NCBI GenBank assembly: GCA_039105265.1
Contig: JAPFFF010000003.1
Coordinates: forward strand, 6,696,001 to 6,760,000
DNA from: Tritrichomonas musculus
Lineage: Eukaryota; Parabasalia; Tritrichomonadida; Tritrichomonadidae
Direction: 5' to 3'
DNA length: 64,000 bases
Within the stretch, counting starts at the first letter, position 1. The number at the start of each line of letters is the position of its first letter. A program made the position numbers and the translations under genes. This document shows, in pieces, positions 62,801 through 64,000 of this stretch. The notes beneath the pieces are model-generated. The model was given only the letters and a program-made list of their open reading frames with translations, ran no database searches and had not been told where the DNA came from.

Positions 62801-64000
62801 TTCTTCTTCTTTTTGCCATAATCTTCACGAAGAACAACTGGATCTGAGGAATCATCATCACCTCTGTTACGGGCTTCTTCATCTGCAAGACGTTTAGCTC
62901 TTCTTTCTTCAATCTGTTTCTTTCTTCTCTCTTTAGCTAAAGCTTCATCTTCTTCGCTGAATTCTTCCTCTTCTTCTTCTTCAACTTTGGTATTTTTGCC
63001 TTTGTTTTCAGAATCATCATCATCTTGATCTTTAAGAACGCCTGATTCAGCTGATTCTTCTTCTCCTTTGTTTTCTTTGAGGTTATCAAAGATAAATCTG
63101 ACTCTCTTCTCTGATTTCGGTTTCTCTTCTTCGTTATCTTCTTTCTTTTCTGTTTCATCATTCTTGTCTTCTTCATCATCTTTGTAATTATCTTTAAGAA
63201 GACCTGATTGAGCTGATGCATCTGTTATTGATTTCATTGATCCAGCTAAACGTTTGGCTCTTCTTTCTTCTCGCTTTCTCTTTCTTTCTTCTGCAATTCT
63301 CTTCTTTTCTTCTTCACTTCTAACAACTTCTATTTCTTGGATTCCGTCTTCTTCTTCCTCTTCTTCGTCGTAGTCATAATCTGAATCAACATAATCTTTC
63401 TGGAAAACATTAAGTTTGCCTGATTCATATTCGGAACTCAAATGGCTATTGCGTGAAGATGCAAGACGTTGAGCTCTTCTTTCAGCTCGTCTCTTCTTTC
63501 TTTCTTCTTTGGCGAGTTGCTTCTTTTCATTTTCATCACGAACAACTTTGATTTCTTCAATCTCATCGTCATCTTTGTATTCTTCTTCTTCACCGTTCTT
63601 GAGATAATTTGTCAAAACTCCTGATTCTTCTGAATAATATTCTGAATTTCCAGCTTTTGAATTTGGACTCTTCTTTCTTACATCTGAGTAGTCTTCATCA
63701 TCTGCAAAGTTGTCTGTTTCTTCTTTTTCTTCATTTGTTTTATTACTGTGTGAATGATGCTTCTTGGATAATGATGATGCAGGAGTCTCTGAAGATTCGT
63801 AATATTCATTAAGAACGCCTGATTCAGTTGAATAATCGAATAATTTATCTTCTTCGTTTTCATTTTCTTCATTTCTTGAAGTTGACTTCTTAATTGAACT
63901 CTTCTTACTTTTAGAACTCTTCTTACTTGTTGTGCTTTTAACAGATTGAATTGTCTTCTTGCTTGATTTATCATCATCTTGATAATTCTTCAAATCGCCA
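53899..64000 (-). CDS. Giant acidic repeat/coiled-coil protein (5' end off window)
   Basis: An open frame of more than 3360 residues that reaches the right edge without a start. The first codon usually read as Met is TTG, and upstream codons continue open. It is highly charged (Glu, Lys, Arg, Ser). Regions in order from the visible N-terminus are: a Ser/Lys/Glu-rich start; about 17 copies of a ~50-residue module with ERRKKKIAERRAKRKAEEEA and a tail like STDSEVLPSNYG; a helical stretch with two ELRDFLDEA copies and a related third; about 40 copies of a ~27-residue module (RLESEENRMSDES, LHGNQKDERAEN); a basic/acidic linker with Tyr-Glu repeats; and a ~450-residue classical coiled coil at the C-terminus. 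No membrane segment. It is probably a fibrous cytoskeletal protein, such as a component of the costa, axostyle or another filament, but I do not recognise a family. Confidence 0.85.
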   Translation of the reverse strand, partial: GDLKNYQDDDKSSKKTIQSVKSTTSKKSSKSKKSSIKKSTSRNEENENEEDKLFDYSTESGVLNEYYESSETPASSLSKKHHSHSNKTNEEKEETDNFADDEDYSDVRKKSPNSKAGNSEYYSEESGVLTNYLKNGEEEEYKDDDEIEEIKVVRDENEKKQLAKEERKKRRAERRAQRLASSRNSHLSSEYESGKLNVFQKDYVDSDYDYDEEEEEEDGIQEIEVVRSEEEKKRIAEERKRKREERRAKRLAGSMKSITDASAQSGLLKDNYKDDEEDKNDETEKKEDNEEEKPKSEKRVRFIFDNLKENKGEEESAESGVLKDQDDDDSENKGKNTKVEEEEEEEFSEEDEALAKERRKKQIEERRAKRLADEEARNRGDDDSSDPVVLREDYGKKKKKEEPKPSEEEEEQKEVDGVSAEERRKQQIAERRAKRLAEEEARNRGGDDSSDPVVLREDYGKKKDKKKQPQTEEEEEDKNEGSGLTADERRRKQIADRRAKRKADEEARKRGEGSSDANVLDEYDDESVDKAAVKEGEEEEDEVDGLTAEEKRKKKIAERRAKRKAEEEARKRGEGSSDPDVLNENDRESVDKEAVKDGEEEDDIDDGLTPEERRKKKIAERRAKRKAEEEARQRGEDGSSDPTVLDEHYGEKNKKTRLHEEEEDQGDIDGLTAEEKRKKKIAERRAQRKADQMKLLGGSTESDILPENYGSSSNKANGEEEDALDDGLTPEERRKKKIAERRAKRKAEEEARKRGDGSTDSEVLPSNYGNDSAKNNEEEDEDIDDGLSPEERRKKKIAERRAKRKAEEEARKRGDGSTDSEVLPSNYGDHDTHEGGEEDDIDDDLTPEERRKKKIAERRAKRKAEEDARKRGDGSTDSEVLPSNYGDHDTQNGEEEDIDDDLTPEERRKKKIAERRAKRKADEERRKRGEGSTESEVLPDNYGDHDTQNGEEDDIDDDLTPEERRKKKIAERRAKRKADEERRKRGEGSTESEVLPDNYGDHDTQNGEEEDIDDGLSPEERRKKLIADRRAKRKAEEERRLRGESGSSEADVLPDNYGNHDSHNGEEEDIDDGLSPEERRKKLIADRRAKRKAEEERRLRGESGSSEADVLPGNYGDHDTQNGEEDQVDDGLSPEERRKKQIEDRRAKRKAAEERRLRGESGSSEPEVLPENYGKKPGKPKSEGQDEEEETDEETLAERKRLAAIERRNKLKAERDAQKLLDDEERSIREMVDYSAESGLLSERKEDKKEQGKAPSEETKTKRSKRVHDENEEFLNQLKNMAASTDASSEFNKFNVDDERKERERLQKEAEEERNRLKFETESRISEMKSRKDALEEERRKRHEEEEELRDFLDEAAIGKLNESDEMRLRKQLEEEARKRKESEEQAQKNADDEARRIAEEEARLRAEQEELRDFLDEASKGLLNPEDEERLRRLNKLNERKFEEAMAKQLLEEERRKLLDEANAIRWDEDELRRMLEDEERLQDLEDLAVYGLLNPDDEEKLRKILEEKARKKAEEDAKKRAEEREKKRKDKLHREEESNFDYSAEGGRLNLDDYSSYRKHEEEEEEASYPFSEVTTTTNDGYHYSDQTSVHSLEDRKALESGILKSEINEERLNSEESRKNKESEALRNDRKESSALHRLESEEYRMSEESNSLKGNQKYESDQLRLESEERRKSEESSALRKNEKDEKNQLHLEDVEQRKSDESGTLNENKKYEKEHNRLESEENRMSNESSNLKKNKKHENDQLRLESEENRMGDESSNLHGNKKYEDAENRLESEENRMNDESGNLRKNEKHEKEENRIEIEEGIKSDESNALKKEQKEEKFESQVNALENRKSDESATLKKEQKEELLEGQIKDLEARKSGESSTLKDNQRDERAENRLESEEGRYGNESSSLKNNQKEERADNRLESEENRMSDESQRLHGNQKDERAENRLESEEGRYGNESSTLKDNQKEERADNRLESEENRMSDESQRLHRNQKDERAENRLESEEGRYGNESSTLKDNQKDERAENRLESEEGRYGNESSTLKNNQKEERAEDRLESEENRMSDESRRLHGNQKDERAENRLESEEGRMSQESQALKDNQDEELFEQKVELAENRKTGESEELKDNQRSEEEFLRAEHEEGRKNAESDELRKSKNYENEMNKIEQSKRQEQSDEIFHDASDDAKDTIKNTLKMLEIESEENRKNNESDSLKNNQVEEDNQKKVDSLEQRKSKESDTLRNEINEEDNTLAKEQEEREINSEEARKSLESNNLSENAREERQKNRLESEESRFAKESDALKNNQRDERAENRLESEESRFAKESDNLKNNQKDERAENRLESEESRFAKESDNLKDNQRDERAENRLESEESRFAKELDNLKNNQKDERAENRLESEESRFAKESDLLKKDMKEESQQDRLESEESRFAKESDNLKDNQRDERAENRLQSEESRFAMESDALNEELIEEDYQNHVDAIEDRLNNESDRLKKDIVEERRKDRLDSEEARYGKESETLKHDALEQRQNERLESEENRHSKESDSLRNNLDEEEYQRRLEAEEARHNKESDALRNGIDEEDEHNHINAIENRLNQESDELRNARDEEDKINKAKAEKKYAKQEENTKGQEDDSLKNNLSDEDRTIREQRSRFESDEMKQNKLEEDQILRDEQEQRDIASEEEKKNNENDEYNRLKDEENKGNIQSDEDRNDNESKTLKQNANDEKLKNEEKLKKDEHNNLKDMLQEEKDTYELVDEYEYEYEEDTFEIQLEIPKKHHKHVIHHIRRRVPKGTVSESSKGKTQLISSPKEKGKRRRSARRYHFDDNSNNNAEEDQSAQTQPTDSNDWEYLSEDIEESIDEYEEDDLNQRGINQCWSVPRLITPEDKKLPTGKEQECNSDIDSRYAPLDYPAQLRPPRQPKEDKVEEEEKNEQKEEEETDDELSQLDEKNSELEAQASKAASSLEEEQLKLSAVEEEIKNKQKQREEDKQKSMEETEPESELAEEEENNDKLSPEEIEDLSKTEHELQEELEQIKKEIDDQMSIKDNLSDKLAQIRERTDKILNSLLLEENDNIDVIPDMAERLRSNGIDHAMVLTNTELSGQEVEDLINRIKSNDAERKEIVQLQNDLNDAQFEIKALQKRIIDRESENNAKRSAIQKLEMELLSLRSEIEKRNKTADQDAEKIAQLEQELAKVERELNRKQKAVQNTNEKVLDLKQKLVEMTNYKNSVDGEYNDLLNREKPEVRQLLLEVDQAKQVAADSTAKVTRLQKRVTTKRKEIDEILNSDEMKMATDLKIDKSNLERRLRKWKHLNNTNDSLLEIETYSKKFAFRRNTLKQSVNTKERDYLDKGQTLQSLTSYEFMLDMMLEEHKTNFASAESS
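55800..59210 (-). repeat. About 40 repeats of 81 bp in the giant gene
   Basis: The unit of 27 residues follows the pattern RLESEExR, then a short spacer, ESxxLxxNQxxERAEN. Copies between about 56650-57180 and 57770-58390 are nearly identical at nucleotide level, whereas outer copies are diverged. Expansion therefore appears recent and central. Confidence 0.9.
60330..63530 (-). repeat. About 17 repeats of ~50 residues in the giant gene
   Basis: Each unit has a basic helix ERRKKxIAxRRAKRKAEEE, an RG[D/E]G hinge, S(S/T)(D/E)xxVLxxNYG, and an acidic linker ending DDGL. Inner copies (about 60530-61800) are the most alike. Outer copies near 63000-63500 are diverged and carry ESGVL in place of SEVL. 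Confidence 0.9.

Noticed and set aside
53899-64000. CRISPR-like reading of the regular repeats
   Set aside because: The repeats are in-frame coding units of 81 and about 150 bp with diverging copies, not short identical repeats with unique spacers, and the genome is eukaryotic.

Overview
The window looks like a parabasalid protist nuclear genome, most probably a Tritrichomonas/Trichomonas relative. The organism call is inferred from content, not from a database match. The genes are long and intronless, use the standard code (TAA, TAG and TGA all end genes), and sit in very AT-rich spacers. The gene mix is typical of trichomonads: Sel1-repeat proteins, small two-repeat Myb factors, many protein kinases, a Rab, a BEACH protein and axonemal proteins. 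Twenty-three protein genes are supported. The first (left edge) and the last (right edge) run off the window. No virus-like, Polinton or retroelement remains were seen.

Layout. 0-16 kb: a DBP5-like RNA helicase, a repeat-filled spacer, an HP1-like chromodomain protein, a Sel1-repeat protein, a Polo-like kinase, a second repeat-rich spacer, a PAK-like kinase with CRIB domain, a small membrane protein and a Rab GTPase. 16-23 kb: a NEK kinase with a repetitive tail and a tubulin-tyrosine-ligase-like enzyme. 23-29 kb: RCC1-like remnants, then two tandem secreted proteins with an NPCBM domain joined to a GH110 (alpha-1,3-galactosidase) beta-helix. They are a patchwork of identical and diverged blocks. 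29-34 kb: a Myb factor, V-ATPase subunit E and a protein resembling the p101 adaptor of class IB PI3-kinase. 34-45 kb: a repeat-bearing spacer, a 2699-residue BEACH protein and a small unknown. 45-54 kb: a PRCC-like protein, a leucine-rich-repeat protein, an OSTC-like oligosaccharyltransferase subunit, a Sel1 protein ending in a UBR-box-like cysteine cluster, a second Myb and a CFAP100-like axonemal protein. 54-64 kb: one giant acidic repeat protein of more than 3360 residues.

Mobile DNA is limited to short non-coding elements. Three have terminal inverted repeats and perfect 8-bp target duplications, the signature of non-autonomous hAT transposons. Two are copies of one family (1877-2664 and 9175-9969) and one is a different family (33779-34682). 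Other inverted-repeat elements lie at 1553-1838, 11467-11821 and 11838-11962.

Many genes point to the cytoskeleton and cell cycle (Polo, NEK, TTLL, CFAP100, PRCC-like and the giant coiled-coil protein) and to membrane traffic and signalling (Rab, BEACH, PAK, p101-like, V-ATPase). There is no sign of operons. Gene pairs are convergent with 140-200 bp gaps, or divergent with gaps as short as 73 bp. The items most worth pursuing are the GH110 pair, the p101-like protein, the Sel1/UBR-box fusion, the doubled CRIB motif, and the giant repeat protein whose two repeat types appear to share one core motif.
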